From: Adiantum capillus-veneris
Lineage: Eukaryota; Streptophyta; Polypodiopsida; Polypodiales; Pteridaceae
DNA: 64,000 nucleotides
Direction: 5' to 3'
Assembly: GCA_014529385.2 (NCBI GenBank)
Contig: CM043964.1
Span: 133,830,420 to 133,894,419, forward strand
In this document: one piece after another, positions 22,587 through 33,389 of the stretch
How the letters are laid out: every line of letters starts with the position of its first letter
Position numbering within the stretch: the stretch's first letter is position 1
Position numbers and translations under genes: made by a program
The notes under the pieces: model-generated
Databases searched by the model: none
Seen by the model: only the letters and a program-made list of their open reading frames with translations
What the model was told of the DNA's origin: nothing

Positions 22587-22769
22587 AATACCCCCTGGAA
22601 GTGATGTGGTGAATGAAAGTTGGCACATAGAGTATAGGGAAGTGCCATGCCCTTGAGGACATGATCATTCCACAAAGGGGAGTGAGCCCAAAAGCTTTGC
22701 GAAAATCTTCAAACTTGTCACGAGACAATGCTTTGTGAAAAGATATGCAAGGTTGTCTTGTGTTGGCAC

Positions 22770-23470
22770 TTAAGCCAAGCTGATCTCTCCTGTTGAAAGC
22801 CTCTCCTTGACATAGTGGTAATGCACCTCAATGTGCTTTGTGAGAGCATGAAAAACTGGGTTCCTTAAAACTACCAATGCGCTCTGGCTCTCAATGTAGA
22901 TGATGTTGGTAGTGTCCTGTCCAACATTCAAATCAGCCATAAGGCATCTGAGCCATACACACTCAACCGTAGTTGTGAAGATTGCCATGTACTTAGCCTC
23001 ACAACTGGAAGTGGTGACAATAGGTTGCTTCTTGCTCAACCATGATATGCATTAACTACCAAGCATGAAACATAAACTTGCGTGTCAAAACAGCCATCCC
23101 AATTTGAGTCCGAAAAAGCATGTAAATCGGGTGGCAATGATCCCCCCTTGGGATAAAACAACTCGAGATGTAAGGTGCCACTCAAGTAGTGAAAGATCCG
23201 CTTGACATCTTGCCAATGCTTAAACCCTGGGCTATGCATAAATCTGATGACCTGAGAGACTGCAAACTGAATATCTGGCCTTGTGTTGCATACATAAATA
23301 AGGCATCCAATAGCAGTTTGGTAAAGAGTGACATTGGCAAGATCACCAGCATCATGAAGAGTCAATTTTAAACCTGTTTTCATGGGAGTGGCAATAGGTT
23401 TGCAATCCTCAAGTCCAAACTTACATAGCAATGTCTCTATGTAACTTTGCTCTACAATAATGGCAGCACA
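22770..23470 (-). pseudogene. Copia B RT end and RNase H
   Basis: Blocks include SYIETLLCKFGLEDCKPIAT, IGCLIYVCNTRPDIQFAVSQ, FSDSNWDGCFDTQ and, after a frame change near 23038, KKQPIVTTSSCEAKYMAI and FHALTKHIEVHYHYVKERLS. In the RNase H, TSSCEAKYMA replaces the usual SSTEAEYMA, a change near a catalytic Glu. The upstream RT is absent because of the deletion junction with gag. Confidence 0.85.
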
Positions 23471-23479
23471 TCTTCTTTT

Positions 23480-24282
23480 TTCACTTTTCACTAGAATCTC
23501 CAGACAAAGTGCTGCCAGTAGAAGCATTAGGAACAGGTGGCTTTCCACTCGCATAAGAACCATGAGAAGGGGCTACATTGCTGCTACCACTTTTTCTTTG
23601 AGGAGGAATAAAGGCATGTTTAATTGCATGTTGTTTAGCCCCGTTTTTTGTGGAAAGTGACTCTTGCAATGACAATGTGCATAATGCATCAAACTTGGGT
23701 CATAAGTCTCCAAGTACTAGCAAAAGTAGGTAAGAATCTGGCAAAGCATCAAGAACAATCTACACAAGGGAACTGCCAGAAATGACTTTGCCTGCAGAAA
23801 TAAGTTACTCATTGATATCCTTGACACCAGTAAGGAAAGTGTCCATCTCATCTTCCTCATGCATAATCTTTGACTCCATCTCTTTACGCAACAATGCAAT
23901 TTTAGCCTCATTGCGACTTGAATAAGGACCATCCAGAATATCTCAAGCCTGTTTTGCAAATGTTGCTGAACAAATGTGAGGAGCAATAGTGCGCTTCACA
24001 CATAATGAAATAAATGCATGAGCCTGCGCATCTCTTACATCCCAACGAGACTTCTTAGTCATAGGCGAAACAACTATGGCTACAGCAACCCTGCCACCAA
24101 AACCTGCAACATCCTCAACATCCCTTGTATTGTCAAAACTAGGACGTACATCAATGCCCTGCACAACGTTCCACATGCGCTTTGACACAACAACATGTTG
24201 CATCATGTAAGCCCATATTGTTCCCATTTCATTTATCCTCGGCAGCAAACATCTTGAGCACATTTGTGTTGTTGTCAACCAT
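23480..24282 (-). pseudogene. Copia B Gag
   Basis: It is homologous to copia A gag. The ATG at 24280-24282 starts MADNNTNVLKMF. WAYMMQHVVVSKRMWNVVQG is in another frame, with FGGRVAVAIVVSP and a basic end (NGAKQHAIKHAFIPPQRKSG). A CHYC remnant near 23460 marks the start of the zinc knuckle, which is then joined to RT sequence. Several frameshifts are present. Confidence 0.8.
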
Positions 24283-24596
24283 GGCGAATGCTTACACCTG
24301 ATGTGAAAACTGTCTGAAAAGAGAAGAAACGAAGTGGGACTAATGCGTGTTGTATAACACAACCGTAAGAAGACTGTAAGAGACCTGTTATGCAAAAAAC
24401 GGCACTGATAGTAATTTTGCACAAAAGGACAAAATTGCTTGCACAATAATTCTTGTAGTGAAAACGGAGGCCAAAATGAGCCCATATTGAAAATTTGAGC
24501 AGACCAAAGCTCACTGAAATTAGAGAAAATGAGCAGGCATGTGCTGGCAATGCTGGTGACTAAGCCTGGGAGGATGCAACCTCCTCTGATACCGAT

Positions 24597-24825
24597 TGTT
24601 GGAAATATGGTTGCAAGGAAACACACACAACTTGGAGAAGACGAAGGAAGCTCAAGGCACACAATAGAGAGTAGTATTACTTGGTGTGGAATGAAAGATA
24701 AGTTAGCCCTAGAGTGATGGGCATATATACAATGCACGGGGGAGGAAACCTCTTAGTGAGGGAAAACATGCCCCGAAGTTCCTAAGCGTGTTCACACACA
24801 TCACTACCACATGTATATGGTAACA
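24597..24825 (-). repeat. Copia B 5' LTR (229 bp)
   Basis: TGTTGGAAATATGG to ATATGGTAACA. Left of it, CTCTGATACC (24585-24594) is the complement of the primer-binding site. Confidence 0.85.
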
Positions 24826-25194
24826 CCGAGTGTTTTAAAATGCATTGACTATAGGCTAGGAATAAAAAACTTTCTGGAGTCAAATTGAGTGTGTTTAAGC
24901 CAATGTTTAAGGTGCAAGGCCCTAATAGGATCAGAGATAAGCCTACAAACTTTGGGCACTTCATTCCTTGGAGTATTTTGGAGGGCTTAACTTATGAGAT
25001 AGTAGAATGACCTCCTAATAGGATCTAATGAGATAGTAGACTGACCTCTTAGTAGGAGCTAAATATCTTTTCTTATTAGCTTTATTGCCTTCTGGTTGAA
25101 AAAGGGCTTCTTCCTCAGCTTGTTTCATGAGTATTTCAACAATATTTTTCTGAAGAAGCTGCAAGTTGCCTCTTAGAGATTTCATCTTTCCTAT
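24826..25194. other. Non-coding segment
   Basis: A short tandem duplication around CTAATAGGATCTAATGAGATAGTAGA near 25010-25060. No gene is seen. Confidence 0.4.
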
Positions 25195-26050
25195 CTAACT
25201 CCTAAGCAAAATCCATATTTCCAACTCTATCTGCATTTTCAGTGATTTGGGCATTTGATACCTGGCCTCCTCATTGTCAGAGGACCTAGAATCTGGGAAA
25301 AAACCCCTTGTTTCATCTTGAGGACTCTGAGGAGCTTGCAAGTTAGGATCAACTGCTACATGGGAAACTTGTTGATGATTTTCTTCTTTTGCTAGACACT
25401 CTTCCTCATCTGGCTCATAGTAAGGATCAAAAACTTCTTGCAAGCGAGCATCAAACCTATTATGATTCTTGAAACGAGCTTTCTCACAATTTTCACACAA
25501 TTCTTCTCTAAAACTAGGTGAAATTGTAGCAACTCCATCCTTATCTTCTTGGGAATTTTGTGAAGCTTAGGACAATCTTTAATAAGGTGGCCTTGCTAGA
25601 AGCATCGGAAACAAGGTTTGGGAAGATTTCTATATATTTACCCTTTGGAGGTGAAGTAGGTTGCCCTCAAAGTCCTTAATAGGAACAAATTGTTCCAATT
25701 CTTGTTTGATGTCAATCTAAATGATTCGAGAAATTGGATTTTGGGTTGACTTCACCTTTGGCTTTTTGACCTTGGACCTTTCGAGTTTGTCCACCAATGG
25801 CTTTGAGCCATGGATAGTAGTCTATAGGAAGGTAATGGAAGTCAACCCCTGTGGGCACCTTTGTAGGCTTATCCCCTCTAGGGTTTATGCCATTTAAAAA
25901 TAAAAATGGTTGTATTACATCTTAGCCAGTGGCCATGACTAGCATTGTTCGATTCGTCAAAAAAGAACAAATAGTAGTTGTTGGGCAAATATTGTACATG
26001 GTAGGCAGAGAGATTCCTATTCTCCCAATTAGAAGTCATCCATATATTTA
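25195..26050 (-). pseudogene. LINE ORF1-like remnant (DUF4283 type with zinc knuckle)
   Basis: The minus strand, over frameshifts and stops, gives LPNNYYLFFFDESNNASHGH, IFIFKWHKP and VPTGVDFHYLPIDYYPWL (about 26030-25800). A CCHC knuckle CFRCF*QGHLIKDC follows at 25612-25567, then an acidic tail (25500-25195, PYYEPDEEECLAKEENHQ). This order is that of plant L1-type ORF1: an RNA-binding DUF4283 region, then a knuckle. It is decayed and could come from the same LINE family as 18480-19231, but that link is inferred. Confidence 0.6.
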
Positions 26051-26090
26051 AGGCCTCTACTGAAGGTCTGGCTCAATGGAAAACCAACTT

Positions 26091-26111
26091 GGGGGGGGGG
26101 GGGGGGGGGGG
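26091..26111. repeat. Poly-G run (21)
   Basis: An uninterrupted G tract. Exact length may vary between reads. Confidence 0.9.
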
Positions 26112-26337
26112 TTGCCCAAGTTGGCCCAATTCCCAGTGGGAACAAAACAATGCATCCATCTACTTGGCCAATCGAAGCAAGCCATTGACTTTGTTGGCTT
26201 GGCACCCCGCTCTCTTGTCACGTTGTCTAAACCCAACGTAAGGCATGTGAAACTTCATGGTTTTGCAAAGGTTAGGGTACGCCCACACGTGGAGGGGGGA
26301 ATTGTTTTGAGTTACCTACTCCCCTCAAATAACTTTA

Positions 26338-26729
26338 CATAGCATTAAAGAGGGGGGGGGGGGGGGGGGGGGTTGGTTAAAGGGATCGACGGCCCAAAAG
26401 TGGAGTAGGAAGGCCGAGGCGGATTAAATTCGGATGTGCGAGAATCGAGGCAAAATGAGGCCCAGCTAGCGTGAAAAGTGGGCCTACTCATCGACCCAAT
26501 TTGAACCTTGGACCTTGCTGCTTAGATTGAAACGCATGGGCTAACCATCTCACCTGCACGTCCATGTGTAACCTTGTGCCGTTTTTATAAGATTTTATTA
26601 TTAAAACATAAGCGCTGTCCGTGTTTAATTTGTGGCCGGGCTTAATTCGTGACCTTTAAGTTTACATATACTGCTGCGATCTCCCCGATTTTCGCCCCCC
26701 CCCCCCCCCCCCCCCCCCCAAATGCTATG
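26338..26729 (-). mobile_element. tRNA-derived SINE-like body between poly-G and poly-C arms
   Basis: The minus strand contains TGGTTAGCCCATGCG (26533-26547) and GGTTCAAATTG (26498-26508), spaced like RNA polymerase III A and B boxes in a tRNA head. The downstream body runs to a C run (plus strand G21, 26352-26372). On the other side is C25 (26695-26719). Outside the two runs the sequences CATAGCATT (26338-26346) and AAATGCTATG (26720-26729) are inverted copies. A plain tRNA gene is excluded because no acceptor stem or anticodon arm folds out. Confidence 0.5.
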
Positions 26730-27273
26730 TGTTACTTAGTCATGAGCGGTACCCAAGGTGAAAGCTTGAACTAAAGGCCCGACATTTGATGAAAAACTAC
26801 AATATGGGAAGGAAGGTTTGTGGGATGGATCGATCCTGGCCGTCTTTACATAGAGTGGAGCAATCTCGGCCGTCCATTTGGAGGATTTGAGTGCGGCCAA
26901 TCATTCAGAGTCATTAAATAGTTTAATGTTCACTGTTGGCACTGACCGGAAAGGCTTTTTAGTACAAACTCAGGGAGCTAATTTAACTAATTTACGGTCC
27001 TGGTCCCTGGAATGTAGAAATTAAAAAAGAAACATTTAATGACAGGATTTTTTGCGTAGAATATATGGTTTTTAAAACTTTTTGCGGAGGTAAACGAGAA
27101 ACTGCTGGTTAATGAGTTGTAGAGTGACGGCCTCGGATGCTCCCAGCTCCTTTTATGGCGCTCTGCATCGGCTTCTAAGTTCTGTCTCGCTCGCCCGCTT
27201 CTCTCTAGAAAAACACGAACGTTCATGTCCCAGGCCCCTGGATCCTCCTACTAGAATTCACACACACGTCCCG

Positions 27274-27274
<1 letters not shown>
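26730..27274. other. Upstream region of the WW-domain gene
   Basis: No coding similarity. It has higher GC than its surroundings, with repeated GGCCGTC (26839, 26869) and a CCAAT at 26894. It may hold promoter sequence, but no TATA box or start site can be fixed. Confidence 0.3.
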
Positions 27275-27319
<45 letters not shown>

Positions 27320-27439
27320 ATACACACGCGCGCACACATACAGATACCCGATTTACCCAAGTACACAAAACAAGAAGCTGAATGTTCTGTGTTTCTTGAT
27401 CTTCCCTGGCGTTGTATTTGGCCCCCTCGGGCCTCCAGG

Positions 27440-27488
<49 letters not shown>

Positions 27489-27531
27489 GAACAGCAGTCC
27501 ACAGCGCCGCACCACTAGCTCTTGAGGTTAA

Positions 27532-27576
<45 letters not shown>

Positions 27577-27657
27577 GACGATCACATCCTGCCGCCCGTA
27601 GCGCGTTTTTGCAGCGCCATTACATGCAGAGCTGACTAACAGCTTAACCCCTTGGAC

Positions 27658-27730
<73 letters not shown>
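27275..27730. repeat. Four CT tracts with adjoining CA tracts upstream of the WW-domain gene
   Basis: CT tracts at 27275-27317, 27440-27466, 27535-27574 and 27661-27698. CA tracts follow at about 27466-27488 and 27700-27730. All lie within 590 bp upstream of the ATG, in the probable promoter or 5' UTR. GA/CT tracts are known binding sites for plant BBR/BPC factors; a role here is inference. Confidence 0.9.
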
Positions 27731-27731
<1 letters not shown>

Positions 27732-27861
27732 ATACACACCCAAACCATGTCGTTCTCGCCAAACCCATTTGCAGGACAGCAGGTGCAAGGAAACCCACGT
27801 TTCCGAAAGCAGGGGAAGCACTCCATGACTGTGCAGTTTTAAGAGAGAGAAAGGAGACACA

Positions 27862-28056
27862 ATGGAGGGGCGGTGGTCGAGCGAGGCCTTGCAAGCCATG
27901 GAAACTCACCTCGGCCTTCTGAGGAAGGCGAACGGGCCGTGTGAAACGACAGGCCGGCCCTTGGAGACGTCTTATGAAGCGGACACAGGCCCCATTCTCG
28001 ATCTCAATTCCAATGTACCTCTACCTTATGGATGGGAGCAATTCCTTGATCTTCAG
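27862..28056 (+). CDS. WW-domain protein, CFL1-like, exon 1
   Basis: Exon 1 gives 65 residues, from MEGRWSSEALQAMETHLGLL to PYGWEQFLDLQ, ending at donor CAG|GTAGCT. It contains ILDLN followed by LPYGW, the start of a WW domain (first Trp at residue 58). The start is the first ATG after the CT tracts. Plant CFL1-type proteins combine a DLN-bearing N-terminus with an atypical WW domain; in rice and Arabidopsis they act in the nucleus on cuticle formation with an HD-ZIP IV factor. Orthology here is inferred from the domain only. This is the only host gene I can support in the window. Confidence 0.75.
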
Positions 28057-28601
28057 GTAGCTTAAAACTCTCTTCAAAACAAGTGCCATGATGCTCATTT
28101 TGGTTAAAATGTAGAGCACTCTAATTGCAAGTAAACCCATAGTTTGTGATCCATGAATGATGCACACACATCACACAGATGTATGTATCCATGGACATTA
28201 CACAGACACATACATACATACATGTATGTATGTGTTTGTGTGATGTCCATGCTTTTATGTATGTATGTATGTGTGATGTCCATGGATACACACCCTTCCC
28301 CATCAGATTCCTTTCCATGGCTTTTTTTTAAGGCTGAAAGTGTGCTTGTAATAAGGCTGTTTTAGTGCAATTCCCCTGTACCGAAAAGGCAGTAGATGTA
28401 CTGAGCTTTCAAAAAGGAAAAGTGTCCCTTGTCTGGTTGACCTTGAGAAAGTAGCTTGTCTTTTACTCTTCCCTCTAACTGTGTGAAAAGAAAACTAAAC
28501 CTTTCATGACACAGCTCGCCCATTGCACACCCACAGGAAGATTTAGAAATTTTCTCATGTAGGAAAACGATGTCTTCTTTAGTGTTTTTCATACAATGCA
28601 T

Positions 28602-28756
28602 AACATCATGAGCTTCTGCTCGAGAGGCACCGCATACCTAGCTACGTACGACTGGGGGCAAGGGACCACCGGCCCCCCCACCGGGCCGGCAGTCCGCTGC
28701 CACCAATCGTACCTAGCTAGGTATGTGTTGCCTCCCTCAGAGAAGCTCATGATGTT
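28602..28756. mobile_element. Foldback (MITE-like) element 1
   Basis: AACATCATGAGCTTCT at 28602-28617 is repeated exactly in inverted form at 28741-28756. The inner arms continue with ATACCTAGCTACGTACGA against TCGTACCTAGCTAGGTAT, so almost the whole 155 bp folds into one hairpin with a GC-rich loop. Confidence 0.75.
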
Positions 28757-28954
28757 GAGGTAAGTCATTGTTGTGAGAATTTGTCCAAAACTTCTTGTGA
28801 CCTTATATTTGGTTGATTGGAAACTAAATATAAGCCTTTATTGGCTAATGGAGAACTAGGAACGACAAACTATATTAAAAAAACCTAAGAACTGCAATCA
28901 CAAACAGTTTTCGATAAATTCTCTTTATAATTCCCACATTGCAGACAACGACGA

Positions 28955-29106
28955 CATCATGAGCAATATTCATTGTGAGGGAAGGAGTGCATGCTTAGCT
29001 AGGTGCGGTTGGGGGTCAAGGGAGTGTTATCTTAGGTGCACTCCCCTGACCTCAACGGCACATAGACGCACCTAGCTAGGCATGCGCTCCCTGATGAGCA
29101 ATAGTT
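28955..29106. mobile_element. Foldback (MITE-like) element 2, related to element 1
   Basis: Arms GGAGTGCATGCTTAGCTAGG and CCTAGCTAGGCATGCGCTCC enclose about 60 bp. The ends carry CATCATGAGCAAT and TGATGAGCAATAG. It shares CTAGCTAGG and ATCATGAGC with element 1. Confidence 0.65.
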
Positions 29107-29357
29107 CGGGGCATTAAACCCTATTATGAAAAATCATGAGAAGAGAGCTCCTTCTCACATTAGAAAATTTCAAAGATTTATTGTGAATTAGGTAGCCATA
29201 TGATTAAACATAAGCCTTTGTGGACATATAGAGAACTAGGAGTGACATTCATGTAATTTACCTTAAAACTAGAAGTAGCTCTTGTATATCATGTTTACCT
29301 GTCCAAAGCTGAGTGTCTTTGTGTCTCAAGTGGGCTTTTTGCTTGATTTGAATGCAG

Positions 29358-29768
29358 ACAGGGCAGGTGTATTATGTTGATTGGAAGAATTGTAGAAGGT
29401 CTTACATTGACCCGAGGAACTTCCCCCCGAACAGGCCTCATGATGATTGTGACAACTCAGAGATGTCAGAGTGTATGAGCGACGCGGAAGACGGTTGTGT
29501 TTCGAGCATCCACAATATAAAAAGCGTACATACCAACAAGTTTCTCACAATCCCGATGCTCCAAGAGGATTGGGATTTGATGGAAACAAGGGGGTGGATG
29601 GTGTTGGATTGTGATAACCACTCGGAGCTTACAAGTGAGATGAAGCCTACATCTCCTTTGAACATTATTAGCTCTCCGAATGGGATGAAGAGAACTCTCT
29701 CCTACTCCCTCTATGAATGCGAGTCAAGTAGTAGTGCCAAAATTGACTCGGGCACTGGTGAAAGATAG
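29358..29768 (+). CDS. WW-domain protein, CFL1-like, exon 2
   Basis: 136 residues plus stop, giving a protein of about 201 residues. The WW domain is completed by TGQVYYVDWKNCRRSYIDPR: the aromatic YYVDW block and the final Pro are present. The second signature Trp is replaced by Tyr (SYIDPR), as in atypical plant WW domains. The rest is acidic and Ser-rich, with LQEDWDLMETRGWMVLDC and no other known domain. A C-terminal Cys-rich motif seen in some relatives is not evident. The reading is intact, unlike every transposon gene nearby, which supports a live gene. Confidence 0.75.
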   Translation, partial: TGQVYYVDWKNCRRSYIDPRNFPPNRPHDDCDNSEMSECMSDAEDGCVSSIHNIKSVHTNKFLTIPMLQEDWDLMETRGWMVLDCDNHSELTSEMKPTSPLNIISSPNGMKRTLSYSLYECESSSSAKIDSGTGER

Positions 29769-29872
29769 GTTGTGTTGTATTTGTGCTCTTGTGTGCCCCT
29801 TTTCTATTCTCGACTACAAGGTACTTGTTAAAGAGGAGATAAATGTTATCCATATATAAGGGGTCTAATCAA

Positions 29873-29904
<32 letters not shown>

Positions 29905-30264
29905 TTAAGGCTTGAGCTTGATAGTGTAAACTTATTGAGCTTACAATTTGTATATGCATTTGAGTAATGCAAAGTAAGTGTTTAGGACAAGGTTAACTCT
30001 TAAACATGAATGCTTCCATTCTTTTGTAGAAAGAGTAACGTGTGCATGTGCATGCTTGAGAGAGAGAGAGAGGGAGGGAGGGAGGGAGAATAATTGCATC
30101 ATATATAACGTTTTTTTAGGAGTTTGCTTCCATGTCTATGTGAATGGGCAGAGTATCATTCTTGTTGTAAACCTATGCTTGTGTACCAAAGAGTGCCAAT
30201 ACTAGGAGAGGCTAGGAAATGTTTTTTATTTTTTTTGGTGGGGTGGGGGGGTTGGGGTTTGAGG
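29769..30264. other. 3' flank of WW-domain gene with poly-C run
   Basis: Probable 3' UTR sequence, then an uninterrupted C tract at 29875-29904, then GA/GGGA repeats near 30060-30090. No clear AATAAA signal and no gene. Confidence 0.4.
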
Positions 30265-32340
30265 TTAGTGCTTGAGAATATTATTAGGTAGATGGATAAA
30301 AAAGCAGGAGGCTTAAGAATAATAGGCTTGTGTGGATTTCGCAAGGAAGTGAGGAAAAAAGATGACTATGAATTTTCAAGGGTGGTGAGTATGAATTAGA
30401 CAATGTTAGGGGGCAATGCTTCTTAGCTTACAATTGTGCCACTTGAAAATGCAATAATGTCCCTAGTGAGGAATACCACGTGGCACATGCACATCTAACC
30501 TTCTGTGCATGTGAACAAGCTAACTCCTATTTCTAGGGTTTAGGATAGATTAGAAAGTGTTCCTACACACTTGTGAGCTTGTACGCATGAAGAGCATGAC
30601 CATACTTTAGATTAGCTGCATATCCTCTAGTAGCACACGAGCACGAACAATGTCCACAAGGTGAGGGATGGGGAGTGTTCCGATACAATTGCATTAGTAC
30701 CCAGACAATCTTTGTTGGAGGAGGGTTGGGGAGTGTCCTCATACGTTTGCATTAGTACCCAATCTAGGTATTTATCTACATACAAAGCATCTCTTATTAG
30801 TAGATCATCAACTTAACAGTAAATGACATTTTAGCCACAATAATTACCAAATTTTGGGATTTTAAAAGATTGCCTAATCCAACTTCATTCCCTTGAAGAA
30901 GTGATTGCAAGAAGAAGTGGTGACCCTTAGGGTCACTTCTCAAACATAAGTCAATGTCCTCAATACAAGCACCAAGTACTTAAGAATATTGTGTGGGTTT
31001 CGTGAGGAAGTAAGGGTTTTTCCTTTTATATACGGGTGGTGAATTTGAAATTGACAACATAGTGGTCGATGTGTCTCAACTTACAATTGTGCCACTTGAA
31101 AATGCAATAATGTCCCTAGTGATGAGTACCACTTGTCACGTGCATGTGGACAAGCTAACTCCTACTTCTAGGGTTTAGGATAGCTTAGAAAGTGTTCGGC
31201 ACCCTTGTGAGCTTGTACACAAGAAGAGTATGACCAGGAACTTTGAATTAGTTGCATATCCCTCTGGCATCACACGAGAATAGATAATGTCCGCAAGGTG
31301 AGGGATGGGGAGTGTTCCCATATAATTGCATTAGTACCCATACAATGTTTGCAAGGTGAGGGTTGGGTAGAGTTCCCATACATTTGCATTAGTACCCAAT
31401 CTAGGTATTTATCTACAGAAAAAGCATCTCTTATTAGTAGATCATCAACTTAGTATTAAATGACATTTTAGCCACAACAATTGCCAAATTGTGGGATTTT
31501 TTAAAAGACTGCCTAACCTAGTTTTATTCCCTTGAAGAAGTGATCGTAAGAAGAAGTGGTGACCCTTAGGGTCACTTCTCAAGCATAGGTCAGTATCCTC
31601 AATACAAGCACCGAGTACTTGAGAATATTGTTAGGCGAATTGATAAAAAAGTAGAAGGCTCAAAAATAATAAGGCTGTGTGGGTTTCGCTAGGAAGTAAG
31701 GGTTGGGGTAATCTTTTTCCTTTTTCTTTATAAAGGTGGTGAATATGAATTCGACAATGTAGGGGCAATGTATCTTAGCTTACAATTGTGCCACTTGAAA
31801 ATGTAATAATGTCCCTATTACCATGTGTCACGTGCACATCTAACCTTATGTGCATGTGGACAAGCTAACTTCTACTTCAAGGGTTTAGGATAGCTTAGAA
31901 AGTGTTCGGGCACCCTTGTGAGTTTGTATCCAAGAAGAGCATGACCATGAACTTTAGATTAGTTGCATATCCTCTAGCAGTACACAGGCACAAACAATCT
32001 CAGCAGGGTGAGTGATGGGGAGTGTTCATGAACAATGGCATTAGTACCCATACAATGTTTGTAAGGTGAGGGATGGGGAGTGTTCTCATACATTTGCATT
32101 AGTACCCAACCTAGGTAATTATCTACATACAAAGCATCTCTTATTAGTAGATCATCAGCTTATTAATAAACGACATTCTAGCCACAACAATTACCAAAAT
32201 TGTGGGATTTTTTAAAAGATTGCCTGACCTAGCTTTATTCCCTCGAAGAAGTGACTGTAAGAAGAAGTGGTGACCCTTAGGGTCACTTCTCAAGCATAAG
32301 TCAGTACCCTCATTATAAGCACCAAGTCCTCGTAGTACCT
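30265..32340 (+). repeat. About three tandem copies of a 650-700 bp LTR-derived unit
   Basis: ACAATTGTGCCACTTGAAAA recurs at about 30431, 31082 and 31784. GGTGACCCTTAGGGTCACTT recurs near 30918, 31558 and 32269. Each unit includes CACATCTAACCTT, GGGTTTAGGATAG and TATTAGTAGATCATCA. A copy of part of the unit is at 36477-36630, right after a polypurine tract, so the unit belongs to a Ty3 LTR. The last copy runs into the LTR end at 32896. Confidence 0.75.
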
Positions 32341-32897
32341 CAACAGTTCTGGTATTTTTTGGCACCAAATCAATCCATCAAGACGAGTAGTTTAGAGTTT
32401 TCAGCCATAACTTCGCTGTACCATCGCAAATCTAGCCATCCATACCAACGATTTCAACTTCTAGCCAAGACAGCACGTCAACCAGCATTTTCAGATTTAG
32501 CCATCAGATCAGCCATCGTTTTTCAGCTTTCAATCCATCCTCAACATCGGCCATAGCGGTCAGCCTGTTGAGCTTGAGAATCCCATTCAACATCCCTAAC
32601 ATTTTCTATTTTTAGCCCTTAGCCTCTACAGCAAGATCCCATCAGCATCCCAACATCTAGGACCATTGTATTAACATTTGTGCAATCCATAGGAAATATC
32701 TCTCTAGCGATAGAGGAGGGGGGGGGGGTCCTTCATCCGATGTTAGCTTCTCTCTCTATCACTCTCAGAACCTTCACTCACAGTATCTTCTTTCGCTAGT
32801 CTTTGCACATCTCTCATAAAGTAAAAGGAACCTCAAGTACGCATTGAGCACTCACCCTGAGCATTCAACCATCAATCACTTCCATTGCACATTACAT

Positions 32898-32909
32898 TGG
32901 TATCAAAGC
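32898..32909 (+). promoter_or_regulatory. Primer-binding site, initiator Met-tRNA type
   Basis: TGGTATCAAAGC, one change from TGGTATCAGAGC, one base after the LTR end ATTACA. Confidence 0.75.
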
Positions 32910-33389
32910 TCTTTGGCAATGTCTGGTATCATCACTCAAGAAAAGAACCTAATGAACTTCTCTCAAATTAATCCTATCAAAGAATATTTTTGTCCCTTCC
33001 TTGAACTTATTAATTACTCCCACCCTTAGTCCATTGCGTATCGGGTGTGCACCCACCTTCATCGCTCTTTCCTAAAAGCAATTAAGCCATAAAAGAACCA
33101 CATAATTTTTTTTGCTTGTTTGAGATTTCATGTAACCCAAGACCACTTGGGGGTGTGGATCTATCTAATCTGTGTTTTTGAAGAGCGTCAACTAACCCAA
33201 AAAAGAAGGAGTTGTCCTTCCTCCGCTCGTTCCCCTTTTCTAGTCCTTGAGAGTGGACCTTGCCAATTGACGTGAGGTGGGAAAAAGTAACTTTAGTGTG
33301 AGCACAAGGCTGCCAAGGGGTGCACTAGCATGAAGGAGTTGAGCTTGGGTAAGAGAAAAGCCTTATTAAATGTAGATTGCAAGAAATAT

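Larger units (their letters stand above)
22376..24825 (-). mobile_element. Ty1/copia element B, internally deleted, both LTRs present
   Basis: 5' LTR 24597-24825, primer site at about 24585-24594, gag, then a junction near 23470 straight into the RT end and RNase H, polypurine tract and 3' LTR 22376-22586. Protease, integrase and most of RT are missing. The flanking pentamers are CCGGG (left) and CCGAG (right), a likely target duplication with one change. Same family as copia A. Confidence 0.85.
28057..29357 (+). other. Intron of the WW-domain gene (1,301 bp, phase 0)
   Basis: Donor GTAGCT and acceptor TTTGAATGCAG give a continuous reading FLDLQ|TGQVYYVDW. The intron holds TGTATG/CATACA repeats around 28200-28280 and two foldback elements (28602-28756 and about 28955-29106). 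Confidence 0.75.

Noticed and set aside
26493-26553. tRNA gene on the minus strand
   Set aside because: A- and B-box-like motifs are present, but no acceptor stem or proper anticodon arm could be drawn; a SINE head fits better.
27316-27909. Open readings on both strands over CT/CA tracts
   Set aside because: They are produced by the microsatellites upstream of the WW-domain gene; no domain is visible.
30265-32340. CRISPR-like array
   Set aside because: The repeats are 650-700 bp long with no short direct repeat/spacer pattern, and the genome is a plant nuclear one.
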